Positions 53,801 to 64,000 of a stretch of 64,000 nucleotides of DNA are shown in pieces. The position numbers and the translations under genes are program-made. Within the stretch, counting starts at the first letter, position 1, and every line of letters starts with the position of its first letter. Source of the stretch: Strigops habroptila (Eukaryota; Chordata; Aves; Psittaciformes; Psittacidae). The notes below the pieces were generated by a model. That model was not told the origin of the DNA and searched no databases. It saw nothing but the letters and a program-made list of their open reading frames with translations. Where the stretch lies: contig NC_044277.2 of NCBI RefSeq assembly GCF_004027225.2, forward strand, positions 65,496,400-65,560,399, written 5' to 3'.

Positions 53801-56780
53801 TTGGGATACTCTTGATCGAAGGATCAAGTATGAGTCAGATCTCAGATCCTAGAGTTATTTGTTCCACAGTCTTGGATCAGCCTTTGAAAGAGTTAAGCAA
53901 GGCTCCACTTGCCCCAAATTTCTTTTCACCAACTGGGGAAGGATGGAATCAGCATGCACAGCTCCTGACGGAAAATTCTCTCACCCTCATAATACTGGGT
54001 ATTTCCAGTGGTGTGCAGGGGCACAGTTTGTACGGCAAGTGCGGACGGCTCAACACCTGGTGAAGACTCAGTGACACCAAACACATGTGCCTTCTCCCAG
54101 TCCCAGTCCAGTACTGAGAGGGATGGGAACTGACGAGTTTATTTGCAATTGCTAAAGCCAAGGTTATGTGCGAATTATAACACTGGGAATCCTGAGGTGA
54201 AAAGTACATAGTAACAATTATTTCTTGAATACCCTGAATTATGTTTCCTTGTTTCCTACTAATTCCTGAATGATGGAGGTCTCATCCTTTTTTTTTGTCA
54301 CAAGGTCCTCTTACTTTTTCAGGCTAACACATCAAAAGTAATACAGCACTACCATAACAAGAAACTGCTGTTCTTCCCACAGACTGGCCACTAACTCCAG
54401 CCATTCCTTTCCTGATTCGAGAAAGTTAGGTGGATTCTGTATTTTCTCACAAATCAAAAGAAAAACATGAGCATATTTTCATTGCTAAATCTGTACTACA
54501 GATAGTAATTCAACATGAACTTATTTTATTTTTCTCTTCACAGAATACTTTTTTTTTTTCCGAGTATTTTTAAAACCTTTCCTGGTTTAAACACTGAAGA
54601 GACCTTTAACGGGAGTCATGAGGGAAGAAGTAAGAAAGAAAATAAAACCCCACCAAACCCACAAAAAAACCCGCTACAGAACATGTGAAAACAACTGTAG
54701 AAAAGTTGTTTAAAGAGTGGAAATGAACCCAAATTGGTCTTGAATAGGTATCAGCTGATTCTGCCAGGTGGCCATCAAGGTCAAGGACCATCATAAAAAT
54801 CAAAGCAAGGACTTTTGCTAGGCAAAAAAAGTTCAGTGCTGTGGTCAACATATTTGCTTTTTACAAACGTTTCTTTGATTTAGAGAAAACCACTTCAGTT
54901 TAGCTGTTAAATATTGAATACTCCGTTTCCTACTTCAAGGTTCACAGGAGCATATTTCATAATTAATATTTGTATGCTTTTTATACATGAGTCCTCTTAT
55001 TTGTACAGCTCCCTATAAATCATATCAACAAATGACAGAAAGGACCGATTAGAGCTTTTGCAAACCAGGGTGGAATGGCACTTATATGTTTGTGCAGTCT
55101 CCTTTTAATGGTTTCAGGTTCCACAGTTTCCCTGAGGAGATTGTTGGAGAGCTTACTGCAATTTCTTCTCATGATAGTCAGCTTCAACATTTCCTTTTCC
55201 AATTGTATCATAATACACTTACATCCAACATAATGTATCACACATTTTCTCCTCTTGTGAAGCCAGGTAGATTCCATAAATCCTGCAAGAAATTTGTCAC
55301 CTTTTCTTACGTCCTTGTAAATCCTTATTAGATGAGCTACGTAGCATACGCCAGCATACACCAGCAACATCACAGGGCTCTTCTGTGCTTCGCACAAAAA
55401 AGTACCAGTCAAACCCCAGTACTATAGATGTACTTACTCAAGATTCAAATTAATTCACAAAAAGAAAGACAACATGTTTTAAAATTATTAAGCTATATAT
55501 TATAAGAATAAAACACTGCCCTTTTCTTATGCATGCTTGCAGAGTCTTACCCCCATCTTCTCAGGGTCATATAATAACATTCCAGGAGCAAGTTTCACCA
55601 TGTATCCCTGAAAGGATCCAAATAAGCTTTCCAGTTCATTGCACATAAAGGAATAGCATCCTGTACATGTGGCTTATTCTGCCCTGCCATGTGGGCTGGC
55701 CCCTTCACCCCTCTGTTTATCACATGCCAAACCGGTTGGTTTGCAGACTCCTAGCCTGCCTTTCCCATTCAAGCTCTGCCATGGGATTGCCCCTGTTCCA
55801 GGGCTCATGCTCAGCTCCTTCCTTCACTGGGTGAATTTTCTTCCACAAGAAACAGGGCTTAGTTTCATCTTCTTACACTTGCAGATTAAAGGGACTGCAG
55901 AGGTGGGGAAACACATTCCTGCAAATGGCCGTGCATTTTAAGTTACCTCTCTTGAGTTATACTGATCACAGCAGAATTTTAAAGAAAACAAATGAGAAAC
56001 AAAACCCAGGGAAGCACCTCTTATCCTCCAAATAGTTCACGTATGTACATATGGACTGTAAAACAACCTAGAAGATGGCCACCAAATTACAATTAATGGA
56101 TCATTATTCCTACCCAACAAATGAGTCCTATAAAACTACAGAGTCTCCTGGAACCTCTTTCAGTTGGTAGAGATGTGGTAATTAGAAAATAATGAACCCA
56201 TGATAGAAGTAATAAAAAGTTAGGATACTGCTTGTACACTCAGTAATAGAGAACAGGTACCCTAACAGTGAAGGTTTAAGAGCTAAAGGAGCAGGCAGGT
56301 GTCTAATGCTCCACTAGATTTTACAATTGTAGAAGATGCTACAAATACCAAAAATTCTGATGTGGCTAATAACAACATTAGATCATTTTTGGAAGCTGAA
56401 GAACTGAAGAAGCCTGTTTGTATCTTAGACCTGAACATCTTCCAATACCCTCACTGCATCTTATATCCTATGCCTACCAGTCGGGGAATGAGTGTGTCCA
56501 CTGGAGCCCTCCCATGGGCCGTGTGCTGGGTAGCTGGTGGCCACCGCCTCCTGCCTGTTGACATGACAGGACAGCTTCTAAGGGCTGTCAAGCCAGGCAG
56601 ATCCCTGTGGGGAGCTGCAGTGAACTGCTCCCTGGCCACATGGCACGTGGGCCCTGTTGGAGGGAGTCTCTGCTTCATTCTTCAAGTAATCTGTCGTTTA
56701 TTACTGAAATCAGCCTCCTATGGCTTGAAGTCACGGGAGAGGGAGAAAAGGAGAGAACAGCCAAATCATTTGGAATGCAG
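50815..56780. other. Non-coding stretch, no gene recognised
   Basis: About 6 kb with no recognised gene. It holds a CA tract at 52,259-52,272 and a T run near 54,550. The hydrophobic frame at 54,606-54,851 (minus) and the 161-codon frame at 56,299-56,784 (plus) show no known family and lack convincing exon borders. Confidence 0.4.
52259..52272 (+). repeat. (AC)n microsatellite
   Basis: Seven AC dinucleotides. A short simple repeat. Confidence 0.85.
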
Positions 56781-56784
56781 CTAA

Positions 56785-56905
56785 AATACTTTAGAGGGTT
56801 TAAGGTTAAAAGGGATCATTGGATCACATATTCTGACTGTGCGCCAGTAAGTCTTATCACTAGTCCCAAACTGAACCAAGGAGCTTGTTTATCATCAACC
56901 CCGTT
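56785..56905 (-). mobile_element. Possible ancient LINE 3' end, antisense
   Basis: The segment AGGTTAAAAGGGATCATTGG followed by ATCACATATTCTGACTGTGCG resembles the antisense 3' terminus of the old CR1/L3-like family ('ggaagggaccattgtgatcatctagtctgacc'). The continuation to about 57,140 is too diverged to assign. Confidence 0.4.
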
Positions 56906-56909
56906 ACAT

Positions 56910-58180
56910 TTGCAGTAAGTTATCTCAGCTCCCGACCGCTGGTTCTTCCTCTACAAATTTCCTGCCATTTTAAAAAGCTTTGGCATGTGGCACTTCTTCC
57001 TTGGGAAGGGATTTGAATACTGCAGCAAAGCCATCTCTGCAGATCTTTTTTGACAAATTAAATTGATGTAGCTTTTTTAATGTATTAAGAAATTTGCTCC
57101 AGTACCACCTGATCTTTAATGTCAGAGCTATACACTTTATTCTAGTACCACTCTCATTAGTAGACACAGTAATTGATTTCCTGTACACTAATCAGGGTAG
57201 TAAGACCAACGGTCAGCCTGGACACAACATACTGGGACCTTACCTGTAATAGTTTGCTTGAAATTGTTTTTAGACTGTCTTTTCCAAAGCACAAGCTCTC
57301 ATTCCAGGGGTATGGCTTGTATTCTTGGAAAATATATACACGTTAGGCTGTAAAAGCTTGTGTGAAAGTGTTCATTGTCCAGATGACATTGCAGTGGCTC
57401 TCACAGTAGTTTACCAAGTTACCATTTAGCACATCCATGGATTTTATTAACAGTGAGTTTATTTTGGATCTGCACAACCTTGCAACCCCCAATATCATGA
57501 TGATTAACCTCTGAAATTTTTCTGATCTTTCAAAAATCAAAAACTATGTATCTGTTCAACAAATTAACTGTTTAATAGCATTAGCCATTGGAAGAGACCA
57601 TATTGCATTTTTAAGCTTAATGATTAGCAACCGTAGTCAAGATGTTTCTGCAGTTACTTTTATCAATTTACCTTTGAATCTCACTGAACAGGGCTATCAG
57701 ACCTGCTTTATAGGACCCATGAGATGACTGAGGATATGTTACGTATTTATCAAATGGCTCGTGTGTCTTTTCCACTGTGTTGCTTGTGGTTTATGGTAAA
57801 CAGTCAAGAACTGTACAGGTCATTCTGCTTGATCTGTTGACAATGGGTAGAGCACAAGTGTTCTTTTATTTCTCAAGAACGTTAAAGATCTATTAAACCC
57901 CACGGTTAGCTATTTCCTTAGCCAACTCTGCCAAGATCCCAGGATGCAAATCAGCTAGACTCTTCATTACAAACCACCTAGGTTTGCTTGGAAAAGATGA
58001 TTCCCCACAGACCCGACAAACACGAGGCGATGCGAGTACACCCTGCTTCATCCAGGTGCGGCAGAGATCTCCATTCGGTATTATCGATCACCCGTGCCGT
58101 TACTGCTCTAGCATCTAAGACCCACCTCAGCCAGCCTCCTCTCTCTCTGGGGTTCTTTAAGCCCCCCTCACCTGCCCCAC
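56910..58180. other. Upstream flank of the CpG island, no gene recognised
   Basis: AT-rich sequence up to about 58,000, then a rapid rise in GC and CpG. No gene recognised. The open frame at 57,988-58,584 (plus, 198 codons) runs into the island and is Pro/Ala/Arg-rich in both strands' frames, as expected from GC-rich DNA that lacks stops. It is not considered coding. Confidence 0.5.
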
Positions 58181-58476
58181 GCCCAGCAGCACCATCCGAC
58201 CGAGGTGCCAGCCCCAGCCCCAGCCCGCTGGCTGCCCCTCAGCCGCCCTCACCCGGGGCTCGCCTCCCCGCGGCCGCCCGCCGGGGACGATGGCATCCGC
58301 GGCCACTCCGCGCCTCAGGGGGCGGCAGCGGGGCCGCGCTCCCGGCATGCCCTGAGGGGAAGGGCGGCAGGGCGGGCGGCAGGGTGGGCGCGCACACGCG
58401 GCACTCACACCCCCCCACCTCCACTAACCCGACGCGGAAACCGGGGCCCAGCCGAGCCGCTGTAGCCGGCGCGCAG

Positions 58477-58488
58477 CGCGCATGCGCG
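58477..58488. promoter_or_regulatory. NRF-1-type binding site
   Basis: CGCGCATGCGCG is a perfect match to the palindromic NRF-1 consensus YGCGCAYGCGCR. It lies about 160 bases upstream of the putative start codon, a usual position in CpG-island promoters. NRF-1 commonly drives housekeeping and mitochondrial or neuronal genes. The match is direct; occupancy is inference. Confidence 0.75.
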
Positions 58489-58500
58489 GAGCCCCCGGCA

Positions 58501-58510
58501 GGGCGGGGGC
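58501..58510 (+). promoter_or_regulatory. GC box (Sp1/KLF-type)
   Basis: GGGCGGGGGC fits the Sp1/KLF consensus. Further partial boxes lie at about 58,362-58,386, and a reverse CCCCGCC element abuts the start codon. These support promoter function together with the NRF-1 site. Confidence 0.6.
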
Positions 58511-58645
58511 CGGCGTCTAGTGGCGAGCGAGCTGGGGCCGGTGCCCGCCTGCCTTCCTCCTTGCTGCCGCTACTCGGGGACTAGCGGCTGCTGCGCAGCG
58601 CCCGCTCCCTCTCCCGTCTCGGGCCGCGCCTAGTCCTGCCCCGCC

Positions 58646-58762
58646 ATGAAGTTGAGCAGCCGCGGCCGGGGATGCTGCGTGGCCGGCAGCCGGGAGCGCG
58701 GGCCGCCGCCGCGGAGCCCCTTCGTGCACCAGCTGCGCCTCAGCCCCCTGGATAAAGCCAAG
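58646..58762 (+). CDS. Putative first coding exon of an unidentified gene (partial)
   Basis: The ATG has a fair Kozak context (CCGCCATGA, G at -3). It opens 39 codons that end exactly at a consensus donor AAG|GTAGGG in phase 0. The peptide starts MKLSSRGRGCC, has an Arg/Pro-rich middle and ends SPFVHQLRLSPLDKAK. There is no signal peptide or membrane segment. The basic, low-complexity start with a more ordinary final third is typical of first exons in CpG islands. I do not recognise the protein and give no symbol. The frame stays open past the donor to 58,906, but that part is GC-rich intron-like sequence. The remaining exons are not visible and would lie beyond 64,000 or be small. An upstream non-coding start, or a shorter 5' UTR role for this segment, remains possible. 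Confidence 0.55.
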
Positions 58763-58923
58763 GTAGGGGCGCGCAGGGCCTGCCCTCCCTCAGCCGTCTT
58801 CCCGCCGCCGCATCCCGTGCGTCCCCCGCGGCTGGCGGGCCGCGTCCTGCGGCGGGCGGGGGCACCCACCCTGCCGCCGGCGCTTTGTGAGCCGCCGGGG
58901 CGCTGAGACCGGGGGAAGCCGCG

Positions 58924-58925
<2 letters not shown>

Positions 58926-58966
<41 letters not shown>
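58926..58966 (+). repeat. (GT)20 microsatellite
   Basis: About twenty uninterrupted GT units lie inside the CpG island, about 165 bases after the putative donor. Long alternating GT tracts can adopt Z-DNA under negative supercoiling. The last G overlaps the palindrome that follows. Its length is likely polymorphic. Confidence 0.97.
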
Positions 58967-58968
<2 letters not shown>

Positions 58969-58979
58969 TGCGCGCAAGC
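58966..58979. repeat. 14-bp perfect palindrome
   Basis: GCTTGCGCGCAAGC is its own reverse complement and abuts the GT tract. The central GCGCGC is also alternating purine-pyrimidine, extending the potential Z-DNA segment. Confidence 0.9.
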
Positions 58980-58980
58980 C

Positions 58981-59007
58981 GGGCTTGTGGGGGTTGCGGC
59001 GGGCGGG
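58981..59007 (+). other. G-quadruplex motif
   Basis: Four G runs of at least three are separated by loops of 5, 7 and 1 bases, fitting the canonical G3+N1-7 pattern on the coding strand. It lies at the start of the putative intron 1. Confidence 0.8.
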
Positions 59008-59030
59008 CGAGAGCAGCGCGGCGCGGTGCT

Positions 59031-59063
59031 GGGGGCGGCTGTGGGGCGCGGGGGCTCCCGGGG
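59031..59063 (+). other. Second G-quadruplex motif
   Basis: Four G runs (5, 4, 5 and 4 G) are separated by loops of 7, 3 and 5 bases on the same strand, 23 bases after the first motif. Confidence 0.8.
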
Positions 59064-59162
59064 CCAGCGCTTGCCGTAGTGCCCGCCGCTCGCAGGGCGT
59101 GCGCTGAACTTGCGCACCGCCGCTTGGTTTGAGCAATAATGAAAAATAAACCACAGATTTTC

Positions 59163-59290
59163 TCTTTTTTTACATGGTTTTGTGTTGTGTTTTGTTGGTT
59201 TTCTGGGATTTATTGCTGCTGATTTGGGTTTTTTTGGTTGCTTTTTTTGTTTGTGTGTTTGGGGGGGTTGTTTGGGTGGTTTTTACTTTA
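59163..59290 (+). repeat. T/G-rich low-complexity stretch
   Basis: This strand is almost free of C and low in A over about 128 bases, with runs of T and GGGGGGG separated by TTTG, TGTT and GGTT units. It is low-complexity sequence that adds to the G-over-C skew in the start of the presumed intron. Confidence 0.8.
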
Positions 59291-60360
59291 GTGGGGGCAA
59301 AGGAACAGCTCTGTGGAGGCACTCTTTTTCCCAGCGTCAAGTTAAGGTATGCTTGAGCTGTGGCATCCTGCACATCAGAAGTTTGGCCCCTGGATAGATG
59401 ATCCCGGTGGCATAATTCACCCATTGTACAGGTAGCAGTAAGATGACAGGAATTGGATTAAAATGTAAATTTGCAGTTGTGTGGCCTTTTGTTTGTTGGT
59501 TGGTTTGTTTCTCCCTCCATGTCTCTGCCTCAGTTGCCTCAAGTGGTGAGCAGTAGATGGTTGGATATTCAGAGTGCATGGCCCTTGTCTTAGGCTGTCG
59601 GTAAGATCTGGGTCATTTGAGATGAAGAAATGCCGTCAAAGGCTCACCTAATAAGAGGTTGACGATTTCTATTACTTTTGTCACTGTAATACTTCAGTTC
59701 CTTAAAGCTGTTGTTTTGGGGGCCTAACAGCCTACATGGAAATTAAGATCCACTAATACTGAACCTCTCCAATCAAAGCTCTTTAGATCCAACTTCAATT
59801 TAATCTGTGTTCTGAGTGAAGTTGATTGTTGCATTGCCCTGTTGCTGTCCAGAGACTTAACACAAGACATGTCTGCCCTGACATACAAAACATCGGAATG
59901 CGCCTCATGTTAAGTATCTAGCAGCCAAGGAATTCATAGTAGACTCTAGCGAAAAGGCTTTCACTTTCCAAATCAAGTTTCCTGGTATGTGTTCAGGGGT
60001 TACTGATAAATTGTTATTTGAATGGGAGAAGGGAGAAAACGTTTGTGTCATTTGTCTTGTTCAGTTTATACCTAGAGCTTCCTCAATAGATCACATAGTT
60101 GTAACCATTTCCATGTAACCTTACTTTGTTCCTTAAGTCATGTTCCTAAGTAATTAATGAGGTAGAAGTCTTACAGGGACCAGAGAGAAGCAAAGATAGC
60201 ATGCATTCATATGGACTGGAATTGTATCTAATTGTAACAATAACAATGTTTTATTTTGCAGTGTTAAGGTATCTTTTTAATGTCGCTTTCTACTTCGTTG
60301 TTTATAAGGAATCTTAAATATACTGTTGAGAGGGCAGAGTGCTGATTTCACAGTTTTTAG

Positions 60361-60463
60361 AATCATAGAATGGTTAGGGTTGGAAAGGACCTTAAGATTG
60401 TCTAGTTCCAACCCCCCTGCCATGGGCAGGGACACCTCGTGCTAAACCATGTCACCCAGTGTT
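60361..60463 (-). mobile_element. CR1 retrotransposon 3' end fragment, antisense
   Basis: The reverse of the CR1 tail: AATCATAGAATGG (terminal octamer repeat), then TTGGAAAGGACCTTAAGATTG, then CTAGTTCCAACCCCCCTGCC, then CATGGGCAGGGACACC and GCTAAACCATG. It is close to the tails at 7.2 and 10.4 kb, so probably a similarly young subfamily. It is truncated after about 105 bases and non-coding. It lies in the presumed intron 1, antisense to the gene. Confidence 0.93.
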
Positions 60464-63400
60464 GAATCTCATAGGAGCTACTGGCATTGCTGATCTGTTG
60501 TCAGTCTTAACAGACCCTTTAGCTGTTTCACCAGCAAAGTGGCTTCTGCCTTCTGTGTGGGCTGCCCTGTCCGTCTGTATGAGACATAAGCTTTGCCACT
60601 GGATTTCGAGAATATGTTCTTTTCAATAAAAACTGTAAGATGTGTTTAAAGCTCTGTAGTTTTTTTACAGCATGCAGACTAAAGGAATAGCCTCACCAAA
60701 GAGCGTGGCTTGGTCTTGTTTCTTAGATGAACAATCTTTTATTGATGTGCAGCAGCGCAGAGTTCTTCAACCCAGCCTCTCTTGCAGTCATATTTTTGCA
60801 GTTTCCTTTGAGGAACAGCACACAAGCTGATGTACAGAACTCTGGTAGATTTTCTTCTGTTCCCTAATCATGCTTTCCTAACCTCTTCACTGATTAAAAG
60901 TGCTTGACATAGAGGCTGTTAAAGAAGAGCTGTGGAACGCTTCTGCTTCTGAGAAATGCTGCTTTCCCAGAAAGGGAGACTTCTTGAATGGGGAGGCAGC
61001 TTTACAGTGAATCACAGCAGTGTGCGTTCTCTTCCATGCGGTCCTGGCCTCTTACTGAGGGTTCGGTATGAAGTATTACGGCTGAACTCACTTCCTGTTC
61101 AGCTGTAGGCACATACTCTGTCACAGGTTTTTCTGTCTCCCCTGTGAATCTAACAGGGGTGAGTTCTGGGATTGCAAAGGTTGTCGCAGAAGGTTAGAAA
61201 CATGTGAGGACTGGAGGTATGTGAAGAGGTTGGTGAGCACAGGGGAGGGGGAGACAAGACTGCTTTGTCTATCAGATAGTCCCATTATCTTCACTACCAC
61301 CTCATCTCTCCCTCATCCTGCACTCTGCAATAGGGTAGATTAGCTTTTTTTCTCATTAATATAATTCACAGTAAATGCATTTTAGCACCTTTTAGCCCGA
61401 CTGTGGGAGTGGGAAAAGAAAAAAAAGTAGAAAGAGGACAAAACCACAAAGAAGAATAACAACAAAAATCCATTTGAGTGCCAAGGAATTGTTCATATCA
61501 TCTTTTATTGAATTTAATGAAAACTGGGAGATAACAGGAGTGTAAAAGCAATAAGGCTCTTTGAGACCTGAGTCTCATGCTTCCTGTAGAAATAATGGCT
61601 ATTTTACTGTCATCAGAGGGTGGCAGTGGGGGTCATTCTTGCAGCTACCTGTTTTATTTCAGTACTGTAATAAAAATACCCTTTCTGAAAGAGACAGAAA
61701 TTATTTCATTAGCCATGAATTTGGTTCATCCTAATCATCTTCTGGGCACTTAGCATGTAAGTCAAAGCTCTTGATTCTAGTTACCTCTGCAGAACAGGCG
61801 GAAGAAGCATTACTGGAGTTGTCACAAAGTGTTTGTAGGTTTGTTTCCCTGCCACTTAAAAATACAATACAATACCATTTTCCTTTCTTCCAGTGTTTAT
61901 GGCCCTTTTATTGCACCAATGCTGCTGTTCCTTTGGTGCCTTGGTGAGCTGATTTGGCTCATTAAACCAGTATATTATTGTGGTTTTCTGTATTCTGATT
62001 GTTTTCTTTTGGCTGGGATTGCTTTTCTTCACTCTAATGAGCTGTATTGGCTCCTTGCAAGCTTGGATAGTACTTGAGCTGACTCGGGGGGAGGATTTGG
62101 GGAACAGTGAACAGGACCACGCTCTTCAGCAGCAATGATCTCTTAGATTGACTTAGTTGCACATGAAACTTTCCACTCCAGTATTTATTCCCATGATTAT
62201 GCCAATTGGGGAACTTGCAGAGTGGGAAGGTGGGTAATAAGAGAATTGTTGAGGGACGAATTTCTAGCTCCTTCTGTTCCATCTTTGGTGAGTTGAGGCT
62301 ATAAGAATGATAATAGTGAGGAAGTGAAAGTGTGGGGCAAGATGTAGTCTCTATCTGACATGTTTAAAAAAAATAAAAAACTCTACCTTGCTACATGTGC
62401 AGTTCATTGTTCTATTTTCTTTGTTCAATATGTGACCATTAATTTGTAATAAGTAATGGAAAATTTGTTCTGAATAAACTGATTTTAATAATGTTTCTCA
62501 CTGTATTACTAATTTCAAAGATACATTTTTTTCCAGCTTCTCTGTGCATAAGAGGTGTGATACTGACTTTCAAGCCAGGAAATGGAGACATACAGAAACA
62601 AGGGTGCTCTGTGATTCTCTTGCTCAGTGCTTAGATATGTATGACCTGATATGCTGGAGAACTTAAAAAGGATTTAAGTTCATATTTTATACGTTCATTG
62701 TAAGTTCATACTCAAATCTGAATGCAGAGTCTCTAAATGAGGAGAACATATGATAGCAATTTAGTTTAAGTGACTTGCCTTAAATCAGGTTGAAGCCTTT
62801 CTGACGGAAGAGTGGAGTACAGTTTCCCAGGGCAGCCTTCTATTACAAGCTGTAAGACCATCCTTTCCCTTCCTGCTGTCCATGAGTCTTTCACAGCATA
62901 CACTGCCACTTCTGAAAATGAAGTAGGATCCTGTAGACCAGCAAATGTTAAATGAGCTGTAGTCAAACCCCTCTTGAGAAAATTGATCGTGAGCTGAACC
63001 TCGTAAAGTACAGCTCCAGATGGACCTTTAGGGTTTCTTTTAATGTATTCAAAACATAGGTGTCTAGATATGAGTTATTACCAGATAGAATTTCTAATTT
63101 TAATAGAAAACATGTTTGGGTGAATGTCCTAAATATGTAGAGGTACAATCACAGAAATGTCTGGACAAGGTCAGACCAGGACTGCATATCTCTTGCATTC
63201 TGATCTCTTACAGGGGTCAGTAGGGACAGGATCTTCTTCCTTTTTCTGTCTGACACTGTTACTGTATGTAGGTGTTACAGCTTTCTTACCTTGGAAGGTG
63301 TCTCAATGTAGATGTAGACTGAACTGCATTTCATATGTTAGTGTCTTTGTTGATTCCTAGTCTTCTAAAGGGGCCAAACATACTTCTCTCTCCTAAATTT

Positions 63401-64000
63401 CTTGTGTGGGTAGGTGCTTCATGACCACCTGCTAAAAAAGAGGTTGGTGTCACAGCCAGATATGTTACACCTGTGTAGTTGGAACTGCTTTTTGCTGTCC
63501 ATTGCCACAACTGCTGTCTCTGGAAACAGAAGACCAAGAAGCCTTTTCTGCATGTTTATGCCATCTTTCATGACCTCATGCATGCAAGTACTGCTCCAGT
63601 TCTGGGATGTGGCTCTAAAGTGATCTCAATATAAGGAATTGCTACAAAGATGTGAAGGACTGAATGGCTCATCACCAGTCACCTGCCATTCAGCTCTGCC
63701 CTGTTATAGGAGGAGACTTGAAGGGGTGGAAGGGAGAGGGTGTGAATTGCAGAGGACTGTGTCCTCACCTGCATTTTGTTTCCCTTTTTTCTTGCCAGCT
63801 GGTCTTTCTCATTTTACGAACTTAGAAGGCAGCTGCTCTCTTCTCCAGTTTGCAGATGAATGCTTCCCCGTTTGCTGCAAGACATAGTGGTCTTTTCTAT
63901 GGATGCAGGTTGCCCGAGTTGGTATGCCTTCAGTGCTCATCTGACCATTGCAGTTCAGGAAGTTGTACTGGTTAATCTGGGAAATTAGCCTATCTAAGAA

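Larger units (their letters stand above)
58185..59120. promoter_or_regulatory. CpG island promoter
   Basis: Nearly 940 bases are GC-rich with abundant CpG, in sharp contrast to the AT-rich flanks on both sides. In vertebrates such islands mark promoters, often of broadly expressed genes. It contains GC boxes, an NRF-1-type palindrome, and the putative first coding exon at 58,646-58,762. No TATA box is evident, as expected for this promoter class. Whether it also fires on the minus strand cannot be told from sequence alone. Confidence 0.9.
58763..64000 (+). other. Presumed first intron (continues past window)
   Basis: Downstream of the putative donor the sequence goes from G-rich island to AT-rich DNA by about 59,150. 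It has a T/G-rich stretch at 59,163-59,290 and a CR1 tail at 60,361. I could not defend any second exon. Frames such as 61,829-62,077 are hydrophobic because the strand is T-rich. If the first exon is real, this is intron 1 and is at least 5.2 kb long. Confidence 0.45.

Noticed and set aside
54606..54851. Hydrophobic minus-strand frame resembling a membrane protein
   Set aside because: The hydrophobicity follows from A-rich plus-strand sequence (T-rich codons) and no family is recognisable.
56299..56784. 161-codon plus-strand frame
   Set aside because: No known family, a change of composition halfway along, and no convincing splice sites.
57988..58584. 198-codon plus-strand open frame leading into the CpG island
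   Set aside because: Pro/Ala/Arg-rich low-complexity translation in GC-rich DNA where stops are rare; long frames appear on both strands here, and it ends before the better-supported ATG at 58,646.
58630..59154. 174-codon minus-strand frame with a Thr-His repeat
   Set aside because: The Thr-His run is the translation of the (GT)20 microsatellite on the opposite strand, and the rest is GC-rich stop-poor sequence.
61829..62077. Hydrophobic plus-strand frame
   Set aside because: T-rich sequence gives Phe/Leu/Trp codons by composition; there are no exon borders.

Overview
The window looks like a bird nuclear genome. The main evidence is a set of CR1 non-LTR retrotransposons whose 3' ends carry the avian hallmark: a conserved tail ending in an imperfect ATTCTATG-type octamer repeat. 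One copy near 8-10.4 kb keeps a 771-codon open frame. The rest is mostly AT-rich, non-operonic DNA with one sharp vertebrate-type CpG island near 58.2-59.1 kb. Everything was read by eye. Family assignments rest on remembered repeat and protein motifs, not on a search.

Layout. Bases 1 to about 58,180 look intergenic or intronic, with no convincing protein-coding gene of the host. They contain (i) the 5'-truncated CR1 at 8,034-10,444 with a shorter CR1 tail about 820 bases upstream in the same orientation, (ii) a CR1 3' fragment at 32.6 kb on the minus strand, (iii) several much older, heavily mutated LINE relics that I attribute to the CR1/L3 group (about 4.1, 20.3, 22.8-23.6, 42.9, 47.0, 50.6 and 56.8 kb), and (iv) small simple or tandem repeats, including a 71-base pure purine tract, a 59-bp tandem duplication, a 13-G run and several CA tracts. 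Most short open frames here are chance frames. Two (28.7 kb plus strand, 33.6 kb minus strand) have exon-like features and are reported as candidates only.

The one likely host gene start is in the CpG island. A perfect NRF-1-type palindrome and GC boxes precede an ATG at 58,646. This opens 39 codons ending in a good splice donor (AAG|GTAGGG) at 58,762/58,763. I read this as first exon plus promoter of a plus-strand gene whose remaining exons lie beyond the window, so 58,763-64,000 would be first intron. I do not recognise the protein. Just inside the putative intron there are a (GT)20 tract, a GC-rich palindrome and two G-quadruplex motifs, all G-rich on the coding strand. A further CR1 tail lies at 60.36-60.46 kb.

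I found no tRNA, rRNA, CRISPR array, complete retrovirus or operon. No new biological system is evident. The most useful leads are the unidentified CpG-island gene start with its unusual downstream structure-forming DNA, and the two candidate exons.
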